Of a DNA stretch of 64,000 bases, positions 26,862 to 40,215 are shown one piece after another. The position numbers were made by a program, and so were the translations under genes. The notes under the pieces were generated by a model that was given only the letters and a program-made list of their open reading frames with translations, had not been told where the DNA came from and made no database searches. This DNA is from Blastocystis sp. Blastoise (lineage: Eukaryota; Sar; Bigyra; Opalinata; Blastocystidae): assembly GCA_039096225.1 (NCBI GenBank), contig JBBPEB010000013.1:1142001-1206000 (forward strand), given 5' to 3'. Within the stretch, counting starts at the first letter, position 1, and each line of letters starts with the position of its first letter.

Positions 26862-28134
26862 GCTTTCTACATATATATTTTTTATATCTTTTTATCTATT
26901 TTATAATTTTGTTGATTAAAAACTTAATATTATTTTATTGTATTGTTTAATATAAATATTCTTTTACATATATAATATGAAACTCAGTTGTTTCTATAAC
27001 TTTACATTTACAAAAAATATATTTTTTATTAATAGTATATAACTGTTTATACAATGGCTTAGAATATTATTTTGTGTAATGCCTGTATGTACGTTTTTAT
27101 AAAAAAGGAAGTAATTTTTCTGATTTGAGGCACATTAGTAATTATAACTGTTTTATGATGTATAATTATAAAATAGAATTTATTTAAAAATTCACATTAT
27201 GTGCTTTTTTTCCTATATACATAATAAGTTGAGACTATAGTTATAGCATTTGCTTTATCATTTTATTTTAACCTTTTAAAATCTTAATAAACGCAAGGTT
27301 TTAGCAAAAAATATAATATATAAAACAGCAATTCTTTTCGATTCTCATCTACGATTTAATTTATATAAGAAATACCCATATGTATTTTTATAATTATTTT
27401 CATACTGAACCATTGACACCAGCTTGAGTAAAAACTAAAAATAATAAATCCACCATTATTGATTATATTATCCAAATTATTTTATATGATATGGGCAGCG
27501 ATAAACATATTAAAGTAGATAATCCTGAAATAAAAATAATACTAATAATAAAAAAAAAAAAAAAAAAATGCAAATTGGAATCCCTATATTCAAAAATGAT
27601 TTTATAAAAAATTAAGTTTAATAAAAACAACTGAATCTTGTTATAACTGTGTGTGTAGTTAGTATTAAAAAAAAAATTAAATGAAAAATATATTTCATTT
27701 GTACATATTTTGCTGATAGAGGAATCTGTTAATGTTTCTGAAATATATTTGTAATTTTGGCTTTGTTTTTGACTTGAACTGAGTTGCAAATTGAAATGCT
27801 TTGATAACTGTTTATTTGATTTTGTATTTTATATTTGCTAAACTTATTTTTACTCTATTCTATATAAATGAGAAAATCGAGAAGGGACTTCAAGGCAAAA
27901 ATGTTTATAGTTACGCTGTTTTAGTTGTTAGATTATAAAATATACTGTCCCTTCTCTTTCTATGTCCATGTTTATGTCAAAACAATGATGTCCATATCAT
28001 CCGAGAGAGTATATACAATGTGTACATGATAATCTATCATGAATTAAAATAAAATAAATATGAAATGCTTGGTTTTGAACAAATTAGTTTATTATTCCAA
28101 AAATGGGTAAAATGTCAGTGAAAATCACGGGAAT
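26862..28134. other. Intergenic stretch
   Basis: 3' flank of Ca2+ ATPase copy 1 and upstream region of eL30. AT-rich, no gene, RNA or repeat supported apart from short poly-A/T runs. Confidence 0.5.
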
Positions 28135-28146
28135 CACATAATAAGC
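28135..28146 (+). promoter_or_regulatory. Candidate promoter element TCACGGGAATCA upstream of eL30
   Basis: Lies 175 nt before the eL30 ATG. The identical 12-mer occurs in the same orientation relative to transcription 123 nt before the proteasome alpha ATG (40204-40215). Confidence 0.45.
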
Positions 28147-28320
28147 GCCATGAGACGACAAAAAAATCCAGGGGTTAAATTATTTTCTTCATACAAAATT
28201 GCTGCTTCTTTGAATTTACCCCTTTGAACTTGTTTTTCAAGAAAAAGTTCAAGTGTTGGTTTGTTTTTCTATGTTCTTATTAATATAAACTTTTGTTTAG
28301 AGGTAATTATATTTTTGACC

Positions 28321-28776
28321 ATGTCTTCTAAGATCTCCGTATATATATATACATATTATGGAATTCTTTATCTAATTAACAAATATTCTTATGAACATTT
28401 TTAATTTAATTACAAAGATCTCCAAAAAAGCTACTGAAGGTATTAACTCCCGTCTTCAACTTGTCGTCAAGTCTGGTAAATATCAACTTGGTTACAAGAG
28501 CGTCCTTAAGACCATTCGTTCTGATAAGGCTAAGCTCATTATCGTCGCTTCTAACTGTCCTCCTCTTAGAAAGTCCGAAATTGAATATTATGCTCTTCTT
28601 GCTAACGTAGAAGTTCATCAATATTCTGGTACCAACACTGATCTCGGTACTGCCTGTGGTAAATACTTCAATGTCTCCACCATGAGTATTACTGATCCTG
28701 GTATGTTTTTTATTTTTTGTATTTATTTCTATGTTATTTATATATAGGTGATTCTGATATTCTTCGTAACATCTAA
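28321..28776 (+). CDS. RPL30: 60S ribosomal protein eL30
   Basis: Large-subunit ribosomal protein of the L7Ae/L30e fold, binding kink-turn RNA. Exons 28321-28338, 28418-28700 and 28748-28776. Diagnostic stretches: [44 protein letters not shown] and the terminal GDSDILRNI; total length about 109 residues, normal for the family. The first exon is only ATGTCTTCTAAGATCTCC. The intron after it is flanked by a 9-bp direct repeat AAGATCTCC (28330-28338 and 28415-28423), so splicing keeps an Ile-Ser doublet. The second intron is 47 nt. Convergent with ARL2. Confidence 0.95.
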
Positions 28777-28886
28777 ATGTTATAAAAGTATAGCCTCCAA
28801 ACAATTTATGATTTGTTTTGTTGTTTTTGTGATGTATAAAAATAGGAATAATAAACATTAAAATAAAAATTAACATATATATAAAA

Positions 28887-29560
28887 TTATTCATTATTTT
28901 CATTTTTTGGAACAAGAACTCTGATTCTCGTTTCAATATCCTTGATCAACCAAGATAAAGCTGCAGTGATGCCACCTTCTTCTAAAGGAAGTACAGCTGA
29001 AGCTTTAAATATACCCCAATGATGAGACATATTACAACTTTGTAAATTCATTTTCTATTATACATATAAGAATATATCTTTAATACAATAATATATACCT
29101 CTGATATCTCCTCCACAGACATACATCCATCTATATCAGACTTATTACATATTAATAATACTGTTGCACCAGCAAGTCTCTCTTCAAGAACAAGATGTTC
29201 AAATTCTTTTCGACAATCATCTATTCTTCTTTTATCAGCACTATCGATAACCCATATAACACCATCAGTCTATATAAAAAAATTATTAATATATATAATA
29301 TGTGAAATTACTTGTTCGAAATAGTTTCTCCAATATGTACGAATCGTTTTCTGACCACCTACATCCCAAATATTTAATTTATATCCATCATATTCAAGTG
29401 TTTTAATGTTGAATCCTAGCGTTGGACTAATACTATTAATGTCCTCGCCACATAATCGTTTTAATATTGTGGTTTTTCCAGAATTATCTAATCCAAGCAT
29501 TAAGATTCTTATCTCTTTTTCTTTTTGTTTGATTTTCTTTAAAACTGATAAAAAACCCAT
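28887..29560 (-). CDS. ARL2: ADP-ribosylation-factor-like GTPase ARL2
   Basis: Small Arf-family GTPase; ARL2 works with tubulin cofactor D and with mitochondrial/ciliary cargo factors. The start is [20 protein letters not shown], matching the ARL2 N-terminus. Motifs: P-loop GLDNSGKT, switch I SPTLGFN, switch II WDVGGQ, then [19 protein letters not shown] (usually NKQD) and a C-terminal helix. Three exons or more: about 29309-29560, 29098-29271 and 28887-29051, separated by short AT introns. An upstream in-frame codon run (to 29587) is not used because family members begin MG. Convergent with eL30, about 110 nt apart. Confidence 0.93.
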
Positions 29561-29852
29561 TCTGATAAAATAAAAAAAGTGTGGCAAAAAAAATAAATAT
29601 TAAAAAAAAAATATTATGGAATACAATTATGAAAGAAAAATTAAAAATATAAGAATAATTATGATTATAAAAAGATGAATAAAGATTATGATATGAATAG
29701 ATAATGATTAATTATGAATATGATTATTATTAGTAAAAAATATATAAATATAATAAAAAGAAGAAATAACAAAACAAGAAATGAAGAATGAAATATAATG
29801 AGAAAAAAAATAATAATAATAATTAAAATATATATATATATATATATATTAA

Positions 29853-30415
29853 TTATTTGCCTATTTGTACAGAATTTGTATTTGTGATAGGATTTGCAGT
29901 ATATTCCTAAATAAAAAAAGATGAATAATAATAAAAATAATAAATAGAATAATAAAATAAATAAAAATAAATAAATAAAAATGAATAAAAATAAATAATA
30001 AAAATAAAATAAATAAATACTTGAACCATAGCAATAAGTTTATTAGATCCATTTTGGAATTGTTTAATATCTTCTAAATATAATAATTTCATGACAACAC
30101 AACATTTATTTAACATTTCATTATTTGTATTAAATCCAAGAGGATATTGTTTATAATTCCATTCGATGATTTGAGATTCATTTTGATTTGAATTTATAGG
30201 AAAGCCATTAGGATAACGAGATTTCAGTTCATTTTTGATTTGCTAGTTATAATAATAAATATAAATAAATATAAATAAAATATAATAAATAGAATAATAA
30301 TATACAGTAATAATAGAGAGTAAATCAATATCTTCAGAATAATTAATATTTAATAAATTACATATAGAATGTATTGTTTCTCGATTTATTTCAATCTCTA
30401 TATTATTATTATTAT

Positions 30416-30448
<33 letters not shown>

Positions 30449-30464
30449 TACAGTAATAATAATC

Positions 30465-30501
<37 letters not shown>

Positions 30502-31106
30502 TAATAAATACTTTTCATTATATTTTCTTTATTAGGTATAACATTATTATATAAATCAGCTATATAATAATAAATAGATTAATAATAATAATAATAATAA
30601 TATAAATATTTACCTTTATCTTCATATTCAATACTAATAGCATAAGATGTTATCCATAATAATATCTTTATCTTATTTTCTTCACAATAAGATTCTTTTA
30701 TAGGACAAGCCAAATTATATAAATATTTATATAATTCTTTGTTCCAATTACTATTATTACATCGAATTCCTATTCTTTCTTCAGGAGGATACCTTTAAAT
30801 ATATTTATATTTATTATTATTATTATAATATACATTCTTATAATTGTATCTTCTAACCATGATATAATATTCACAACAATCTGTTTATCTAAAAAATATT
30901 ATTATTTTTATTATTATAATAAAAAATAAAATATAAATAAATTTAATAAATATAATAAATATAATAAATATAATAAATATAAATAAACATAAATAAATAT
31001 AATAAATATAATAAATCATACTTAATAAATTTTGATTTTCTGCAAAAGGACAACCTAAGATATTTAATCGTTTCTTTATTGCATTAATTGAATTATTTAT
31101 TGACAT
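29853..31106 (-). CDS. RTRAF: RTRAF / hCLE (C14orf166 family), left copy
   Basis: RNA transcription, translation and transport factor; in animals a subunit of the tRNA-splicing ligase complex and a cap-binding partner. Recognised from the N-terminal part (IISWLEDTIIRMYPPEERIG, NSNWNKELYKYLYNLACPIK, IEYEDKADLYNNVIP) and the C-terminal part (QYPLGFNTNNEMLNKCCVVM, LLYLEDIKQFQNGSNKLIAM). Exons begin 31106-31022, then 30888-30834 and 30792 onward. Further introns fall after EYEDK, NIMK, SIIT and IAMVQ. It has a 41-nt intron at 30793-30833 that the right copy lacks, and an intact GT donor at 31021-31020. Divergently arranged with the small membrane-protein gene at 31386, about 280 nt away. Confidence 0.88.
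30793..30833 (-). other. 41-nt intron present only in the left RTRAF copy
   Basis: On the minus strand AAGAAT is followed by GTATATTATAAT...TTTAAAG and then GTATCC. The right copy reads AAGAATGTATCC without interruption (about 37114-37125). GTAT occurs at both edges and may be a 4-nt target duplication. Splicing gives IIRMYPPEE in both copies. Confidence 0.9.
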
Positions 31107-31385
31107 AATAATTAAATAATAATAAAAAGAAGAAATAAAGAAACAAATAACGAAACAAACTGAAAATGAAAGTAAAACATCTGAATATATTTTAAGAATA
31201 TATTAGTCATTGAAACTGGATTATTTTTGTTGTTTATTTTTTCTTTTCTTTTTTGTTGTTAAAGAGAAAATGAAAATTTCTGATAGAAATTTCTTTATTA
31301 TAGTATTCTTTTCTTTTTAGTAAAAGAAGGATTGATTTTTTTGAATTTGATTTGATTTCTATTTAATATATTAAATATAATACGA

Positions 31386-31720
31386 ATGAGTCGACAAATC
31401 AATTGTTTTGGTTTAATATCTTCTTTAATATTATTTTATATAATAATATATTGTTTATTATATGGTTCTTCTCTAGATTATTCTGTAAGTTTGTTTAATT
31501 ATTGTAATATTTATTATTGTAATATTTAATATATATGATATAGGGTATGTTACGATCATTTGAAAATGAAGAAAAACGTGAAGTAAATATATTTATTTTT
31601 TCTTTATTATGAATATTATGTTGATAAAATATATATTTATTGATTTATTAAATTATATAGGCTCTTGAAAAAGCTCAAAAAATAATTATGAATAAGTTAG
31701 ATAATTTAAATAATAAATAA
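31386..31720 (+). CDS. Small single-pass membrane protein, left copy
   Basis: Three exons (31386-31484, 31544-31582, 31661-31720) encode about 65 residues: MSRQINCF, then a hydrophobic helix (GLISSLILFYIIIYCLLYG), then a charged helical tail (SFENEEKREALEKAQKIIMN) ending DNLNNK. I do not recognise the family. The layout, one membrane helix plus an amphipathic K/E tail, is typical of small ER or mitochondrial membrane subunits. An identical copy lies at 36252-36596. It shares a ~280-nt intergenic region with the divergent RTRAF gene. Confidence 0.65.
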
Positions 31721-32203
31721 TATTGATTCAAAAATATTTTTATTTTATTTTTTTTTAAATTTAAAAATTTAATTTAATTTTTATATTAATAATATATATA
31801 TATATATATATTATTATTATTTTTTTTTTTTATTGCTGTTTTTAACTAATATTTGCTTGCTTACTATTATTATTATTATCTCTCTTTTTTTTATTTTATT
31901 TTATTTTTTATTTATTTATTTCTAATTTTTAATATTTTATTTTAATTATATTATATTTTGAAAAGAAGAAATGAAATATATTTATTTTATTTTTTATTTT
32001 TTATTTTTATTTTGTAAAAGAAGAAATGAAATTTATTTTATGTTATTTTTTATTTATTTTGTAAAAGAAGAAATGAAACATAATTATAATTTTAACCATT
32101 TATTTAACACAAAACATCTTATCACAATCAAATGAATGCACATTCAAAGAAATATTCATATAATAACACACATTCTAAAACTATTGAAGATAAATATAAT
32201 TTT

Positions 32204-33467
32204 ATTTAAATATATATAAAAATTATTATGTTTTTAAAAATGTTGATACTTAAGAAATGTTATTGTATAATACTATTATACTTCTTTGTTAATAAAATAG
32301 AACACTGATTTTAATAACTGAATATTTTTTACTCTTTAAATACCTAAAACAAAGTTGCTTACAATATATTGAGTATATATTATACAGTGTTTGAATAGAA
32401 TAAGAAGAAGGAAAAGTAATTCAGAAAACTCATGATGAATAAAACATTATAATGTGGTTCTATATACAAACTTTGTAGTTGTAACTCTCTCCATGTGTAA
32501 AACAACACAATAAAGAAGTATAAACTTATAGTTTCTAATGAATAATAGATAACATCATATGAATATGTTTATTTTGGTTCATAAATATTAAATATCATCT
32601 GAATGTATTCCATGCAATAAACATTAAGATAAAGTATTTTTAGAGAACTTAGAATATGAATTAGCTTCATTCTTTTCAACTAACAATGATTCTGTGGATA
32701 AATGATTTTTCTAAAGATATCAATAAATATATACTGCTATAATAACTAATTGTGAATTAAAATCTGAAAAAAGTAAGATAGAGGCTTTTCATTGCAATAA
32801 TATGGTTCTTTTTAATTAATCTATTACAATCCAATACGATACATTTCTCCATAGCATTGCACAATACGATACAGTTTCTATTACAAATAAAAACATTAAA
32901 TGATTGTAAGAAAGTTTGTTTTATTGAAGCTCCTTTAGATACTATAGTTCTGACATCCAATCATATAGTATATCATTCTATACTTATAAGATAAGTACCA
33001 ATCAAGCTAAATTGAACAATTAAGATAGTATTGATAAAAATATAACTCCAGAAAGCCTATATAATAAAAATAGGTATATCTCCAGACTGAATAAAACGGT
33101 AAATAGTATTCAGTATACTGCTATTCTTTAAATAGGATACCTGTGCTACTAATTTTGTCTCATACAAGTCTATCTCTTGAATATTCACATGTCACTTGCT
33201 TATCTTATTTGCTTAGTGATTTCTATTTGAACCAACCATTTATTCTTATGATAAAAAATGATTTTAAAAACTATTTGAAAATGTTTCTTTTGTCCACTTT
33301 TTGTTTTTTCCCTTTGAAACACAGTATAATCACGGTTTTCGAAAACAACTTGAATAATTCTCATTCGCAAAAAATTTGCTAAATTAAATTTCCGTGGGTA
33401 TTTTTCAAAAACTACAGATTTTCCAAATTTAGACAAAGCACTTTTTTATATCTACTTGGTTGCGTTC
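32204..33467. other. Spacer between the inverted arms, upstream of GT49
   Basis: No gene supported; the short frames at 32757-32960 (-) and 33143-33436 (both strands) lack motifs. A TCACGG element (about 33331-33336) lies about 135 nt before the GT49 start and resembles the core of the eL30/proteasome motif. Confidence 0.4.
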
Positions 33468-34660
33468 ATGTTGACATTAATTACACAAAAGATTAACCAT
33501 AATATGAAGAGATATTTAAACATCCTTCTTTATGTGGAAACTGTTGTGCTGATTGTTGTCGTGTTATCAGTTGCATTGATAGCTAGAGGAGGCAGTTACA
33601 AAAATGGATTTGTATTATTTTCTTTTTCTTTTGACATTGTTTAATTTATTCTTTATGATAGATCCTCAGAGGAAATCCAACAAAAAATATAGTTGGAATG
33701 ACTAAGTACGGGTTTGTAAGCAGTATCCCTGCCACAGAAGGCAATTATGATGTCACTTTGATCACACAAACTTCGTATTTTTAAAAGACTCTTATTTCGA
33801 ATACAAATATTTATATTTAGAACACTAAGACTGTTTTATTTTCCTTATCTTTTATCAAGATGGTCAGGGTATGTTATTATTTAATAGAATTTTATTGTTT
33901 TACTCAATAGTCCTATGGTTGCGGCAATTTTCCTGAAGAAAGCAGATGAAGAGGAGTTTAAAGAATTTATTAATGCTGTTTCATTATCACAACGTCTTCA
34001 TTTAGTTCGTTACCGTCCTGTCGATGAGTCAATTTATCCTTATAATAAATTACGTAATATAGCTGTAGCTCGTGTTACTACTTCTCATTTTTGGGTCGCA
34101 GATATGGACATGTGGCCAGCAGGTATCTATTTATATCATTATTCTAATCTATTATGTTTAATTATATTCAATTATATTCAATTATATTCAATTATATTCA
34201 ATTGTATACAATTATATTCAATTATATACAATTATATTCAATTATATATAATTATATTTAATTATATATAATTGTATATATAATATATATAGAGAATGTA
34301 TATGAAACCCTTCGTAGTTTGCCTGAACAAGTATTATCAAATGATTTCATGGCGGTTATTGTACCCGCCTTTGAATATAAAAAACTTCCTAATTGCGATG
34401 ATTTTGTACCTTGTGTAAAGAAGTAAATCATTCTATATTATATATTATATTAAGATAAACACTTATATTCTTAATACTATCTTTGTTTATTTATCGATAC
34501 ATATATTTATTTCTATAAGTATAATGATGTATGTATATAAATAGAGTAATTCCTCATGTCCCTCGTAATCGTCACGAACTCACTGGATGTATATCTCAAC
34601 AAATGTGTCAACCCTTCAGACCTGGAGCTTGGGTCCATGTATATATATATATATATATAT

Positions 34661-34711
<51 letters not shown>

Positions 34712-35406
34712 TTTTATTTATTTATTTATTTATTTTATTTATCTTCATTGAATAGAATCATATACAATTACATTATTATTTTATCTCTTACTTAAATGTA
34801 CATATATCAATAGGATTATTTAACAGAGGATTGGTATAGAGAGGATTATCATAATCCTCTTCTTATGGTCCCTTGCTTCAAATCTGTCAAACAAGAACCG
34901 TATATATATATATTATTACATATAATCATAAGAATAATACATTTATATTATAATCATATATAATATACGTCTATATGTATATAGTTATGTGATGGTGAAG
35001 CGTTCTGTATATTTACCGCCATTTGACGAGCGGTTTATTAATTACGGTAAAGATAAGATTAGTTGGATTGAACATCTACGATATAGTGGGTATTTATTTG
35101 GTGTTTTGAAGGATGCCTTTGCTATTGATATTCCACATCCAAGGTATATTCATATAAGAACTGTTAGTATTATTAGCATTTATTATATAATTATTATTAT
35201 ATATTACTGCAGTCATTATTAATTAGCTATGTATATATATATATAGATCCGAATTAGCAAAGGTATTTTATAATAAGTTATTCACAGAGGGTGGAATGTC
35301 TATAGATATGAATATTTTATGGTTGGATTTCGTAAAGGAATTACATGAGAAATATCCAGATAGAAGTGTCACTTATCTCTGCGATAAGCTAGGAAAAGAT
35401 TATTAA
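33468..35406 (+). CDS. LARGE/B4GAT1-type glycosyltransferase (GT49 family)
   Basis: Golgi type II membrane glycosyltransferase; the family adds glucuronic acid or xylose-glucuronate units. The N-terminus has a short cytosolic part and a signal anchor (LLYVETVVLIVVVLSVALIA). The lumenal catalytic part shows LLSRWSGPMVAAIFLKKADE, YPYNKLRNIAVARVTTSHFW, the metal-binding DMD (WVADMDMWPA), and the family end motif FDERFINYGKDKISWIEHLR..GYLFGVLKDAFAIDIPHP. About seven short AT-rich introns interrupt it, including one with (TTTA)n at about 34640-34810. The start is set at the first ATG (33468); MKRYLNIL at about 33504 is an alternative. It is the only gene in the spacer of the inverted duplication. 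Confidence 0.88.
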
Positions 35407-35615
35407 TATAATTATTTAACATTATATATATAAATACTTATTTTATTGCTAATATTTCTTATTATATCTTTTATCTTCCATATTTTGTTTAATATTAGAA
35501 GATATATAGTTCTACCTTTTAATTCTTATATGTATAAGTAGTTTCTTATATACTATTTCTTTTTTAATATTACTACTTATTCTGATTATTATATTATATA
35601 TTTTCCTTTTAAAAG

Positions 35616-35650
<35 letters not shown>

Positions 35651-35770
35651 CGATAGTATTAAAACTTTACAGATCTTGATTTATTAATATTTAAATTCTG
35701 TATGTAATATTATTTATATATAAAAACAATTCTATATCTTCTTATTCTTTTTGGCATATTTTTATATTAT
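35407..35770. other. 3' flank of GT49 up to the right inverted arm
   Basis: AT-rich with a short (TA)n run near 35618-35650. Nothing else supported. Confidence 0.5.
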
Positions 35771-36251
35771 AAATTATATTTATCTTCAATAGTTTTAGAA
35801 TGTGTGTTATTATATGAATATTTCTTTGAATGTGCATTCATTTGATTGTGATAAGATGTTTTGTGTTAAATAAATGGTTAAAATTATAATTATGTTTCAT
35901 TTCTTCTTTTACAAAATAAATAAAAAATAACATAAAATAAATTTCATTTCTTCTTTTACAAAATAAAAATAAAAAATAAAAAATAAAATAAATATATTTC
36001 ATTTCTTCTTTTCAAAATATAATATAATTAAAATAAAATATTAAAAATTAGAAATAAATAAATAAAAAATAAAATAAAATAAAAAAAAGAGAGATAATAA
36101 TAATAATAGTAAGCAAGCAAATATTAGTTAAAAACAGCAATAAAAAAAAAAATAATAATAATATATATATATATATATATTATTAATATAAAAATTAAAT
36201 TAAATTTTTAAATTTAAAAAAAAATAAAATAAAAATATTTTTGAATCAATA

Positions 36252-36596
36252 TTATTTATTATTTAAATTATCTAACTTATTCATAATTATTTTTTGAGCT
36301 TTTTCAAGAGCCTATATAATTTAATAAATCAATAAATATATATTTTATCAACATAATATTCATAATAAAGAAAAAATAAATATATTTACTTCACGTTTTT
36401 CTTCATTTTCAAATGATCGTAACATACCCTATATCATATATATTAAATATTACAATAATAAATATTACAATAATTAAACAAACTTACAGAATAATCTAGA
36501 GAAGAACCATATAATAAACAATATATTATTATATAAAATAATATTAAAGAAGATATTAAACCAAAACAATTGATTTGTCGACTCATTCGTATTATA
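36252..36596 (-). CDS. Small single-pass membrane protein, right copy
   Basis: Same three-exon gene as at 31386-31720, on the opposite strand: ATG at 36596, TAA at 36252-36254, same predicted protein. Function not recognised. Confidence 0.63.
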
Positions 36597-36865
36597 TTTA
36601 ATATATTAAATAGAAATCAAATCAAATTCAAAAAAATCAATCCTTCTTTTACTAAAAAGAAAAGAATACTATAATAAAGAAATTTCTATCAGAAATTTTC
36701 ATTTTCTCTTTAACAACAAAAAAGAAAAGAAAAAATAAACAACAAAAATAATCCAGTTTCAATGACTAATATATTCTTAAAATATATTCAGATGTTTTAC
36801 TTTCATTTTCAGTTTGTTTCGTTATTTGTTTCTTTATTTCTTCTTTTTATTATTATTTAATTATT

Positions 36866-37475
36866 ATGTCAATAAATAATTCAATTAATGCAATAAAGAA
36901 ACGATTAAATATCTTAGGTTGTCCTTTTGCAGAAAATCAAAATTTATTAAATATGATTTATTATATTTATTATATTTATTTATGTTTATTTATATTTATT
37001 ATATTTATTATATTTATTATATTTATTAAATTTATTTATATTTTATTTTTTATTATAATAATAAAAATAATAATATTTTTTAGATAAACAGATTGTTGTG
37101 AATATTATATCATGGTTAGAAGATACAATTATAAGAATGTATCCTCCTGAAGAAAGAATAGGAATTCGATGTAATAATAGTAATTGGAACAAAGAATTAT
37201 ATAAAGTATTATTATATATTAATATATATATATATTAATATATAATAATAGTATTTATATAATTTGGCTTGTCCTATAAAAGAATCTTATTGTGAAGAAA
37301 ATAAGATAAAGATATTATTATGGATAACATCTTATGCTATTAGTATTGAATATGAAGATAAAGGTAAATATTTATATTATTATTATTATTATTATTAATC
37401 TATTTATTATTATATAGCTGATTTATATAATAATGTTATACCTAATAAAGAAAATATAATGAAAAGTATTTATTA

Positions 37476-37512
<37 letters not shown>

Positions 37513-37528
37513 GATTATTATTACTGTA

Positions 37529-37561
<33 letters not shown>

Positions 37562-38127
37562 ATAATAATAATAATATAGAGATTGAAATAAATCGAGAAA
37601 CAATACATTCTATATGTAATTTATTAAATATTAATTATTCTGAAGATATTGATTTACTCTCTATTATTACTGTATATTATTATTCTATTTATTATATTTT
37701 ATTTATATTTATTTATATTTATTATTATAACTAGCAAATCAAAAATGAACTGAAATCTCGTTATCCTAATGGCTTTCCTATAAATTCAAATCAAAATGAA
37801 TCTCAAATCATCGAATGGAATTATAAACAATATCCTCTTGGATTTAATACAAATAATGAAATGTTAAATAAATGTTGTGTTGTCATGAAATTATTATATT
37901 TAGAAGATATTAAACAATTCCAAAATGGATCTAATAAACTTATTGCTATGGTTCAAGTATTTATTTATTTTATTTTTATTATTTATTTTTATTCATTTTT
38001 ATTTATTTATTTTTATTTATTTTATTATTCTATTTATTATATATATTTTAATTATTATTATTATTTTATTTAGGAATATACTGCAAATCCTATCACAAAT
38101 ACAAATTCTGTACAAATAGGCAAATAA
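36866..38127 (+). CDS. RTRAF: RTRAF / hCLE, right copy (first splice donor mutated)
   Basis: Duplicate of 29853-31106 with almost the same coding sequence. In the first intron the donor is AT instead of GT at 36951-36952 (G to A relative to the left copy); unspliced, the frame runs into a TAG soon after 37080. It lacks the left copy's 41-nt intron but has a 46-nt palindromic intron at 37206-37251, whose removal restores KELYKYLYNLACPIK. It may be a decaying copy or use a non-canonical donor. Confidence 0.75.
37206..37251 (+). other. 46-nt palindromic intron present only in the right RTRAF copy
   Basis: The right copy reads ATAAA-G-[44 nt]-G-TATTTATATAATTTGG; the left copy reads ATAAATATTTATATAATTTGG. 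The 44 nt between the Gs (37207-37250) equal their own reverse complement exactly. The insert has GT..AG ends (GTATTATT...AATAATAG), so splicing restores the uninterrupted sequence. Confidence 0.92.
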
Positions 38128-38558
38128 TTAATAAATAATATAAATATATATATATTTTAATTATTATTATTATTTTTTCTCATTATATTTCATTCTTCAT
38201 TTCTTGTTTTGTTATTTCTTCTTTTTATTATATTTATATATTTTTTACTAATAATAATCATATTCATAATTAATCATTATCTATTCATATCATAATCTTT
38301 ATTCATCTTTTTATAATCATAATTATTCTTATAATTGTATTCTTTTCGCTATATTCATTATTCACTTTTCTATTATATAATTTTATTTAATGTTTATTTA
38401 TATATACAATTTGTGTATATTTATATTGTTAAAACTATTTAAAACAAACATATGCAATATAACATTATAACTATTAAAATAATGAAAATTATAAAGATAA
38501 AGAATATATTATAATACTATATATAAATATATTATGTGTATATTAATAAATAACTTCT

Positions 38559-40081
<1,523 letters not shown>

Positions 40082-40203
40082 TATAAAACACTCTTATTAA
40101 ATGTACAAAACTTAGTTTTTACCAAATAATATTATTTAATATAGTAAGAAGAAAAACAAAGAAGTTAACTATGGAAACAAGGACTATTGCCGTCAATTTA
40201 TTA

Positions 40204-40215
40204 TGATTCCCGTGA
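40204..40215 (-). promoter_or_regulatory. Candidate promoter element TCACGGGAATCA upstream of PSMA1
   Basis: On the minus strand, 123 nt before the ATG; the identical 12-mer precedes eL30 at 28135-28146. Confidence 0.45.

Larger units (their letters stand above)
29620..32203. repeat. Left arm of a ~2.6-kb inverted duplication
   Basis: Near-identical reverse complement of 35771-38342. The inner boundary lies at AAGATAAATATAATTT (ends about 32203) and the outer one at GAATACAATTAT (about 29619), where a ~19-nt indel differs from the other arm. Contains RTRAF (-) and a small membrane-protein gene (+). The spacer between the arms is about 3.57 kb. Confidence 0.9.
35771..38342. repeat. Right arm of the ~2.6-kb inverted duplication
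   Basis: Reverse-complement partner of 29620-32203. Differences noticed: microsatellite lengths, loss of the first RTRAF donor (36951), absence of the 41-nt intron, presence of a 46-nt palindromic intron (37206-37251) and a ~19-nt deletion near the outer end. Confidence 0.9.

Noticed and set aside
28406-28936. 176-codon minus-strand frame
   Set aside because: Antisense shadow of eL30; the real minus-strand gene there is ARL2, ending at 28887.
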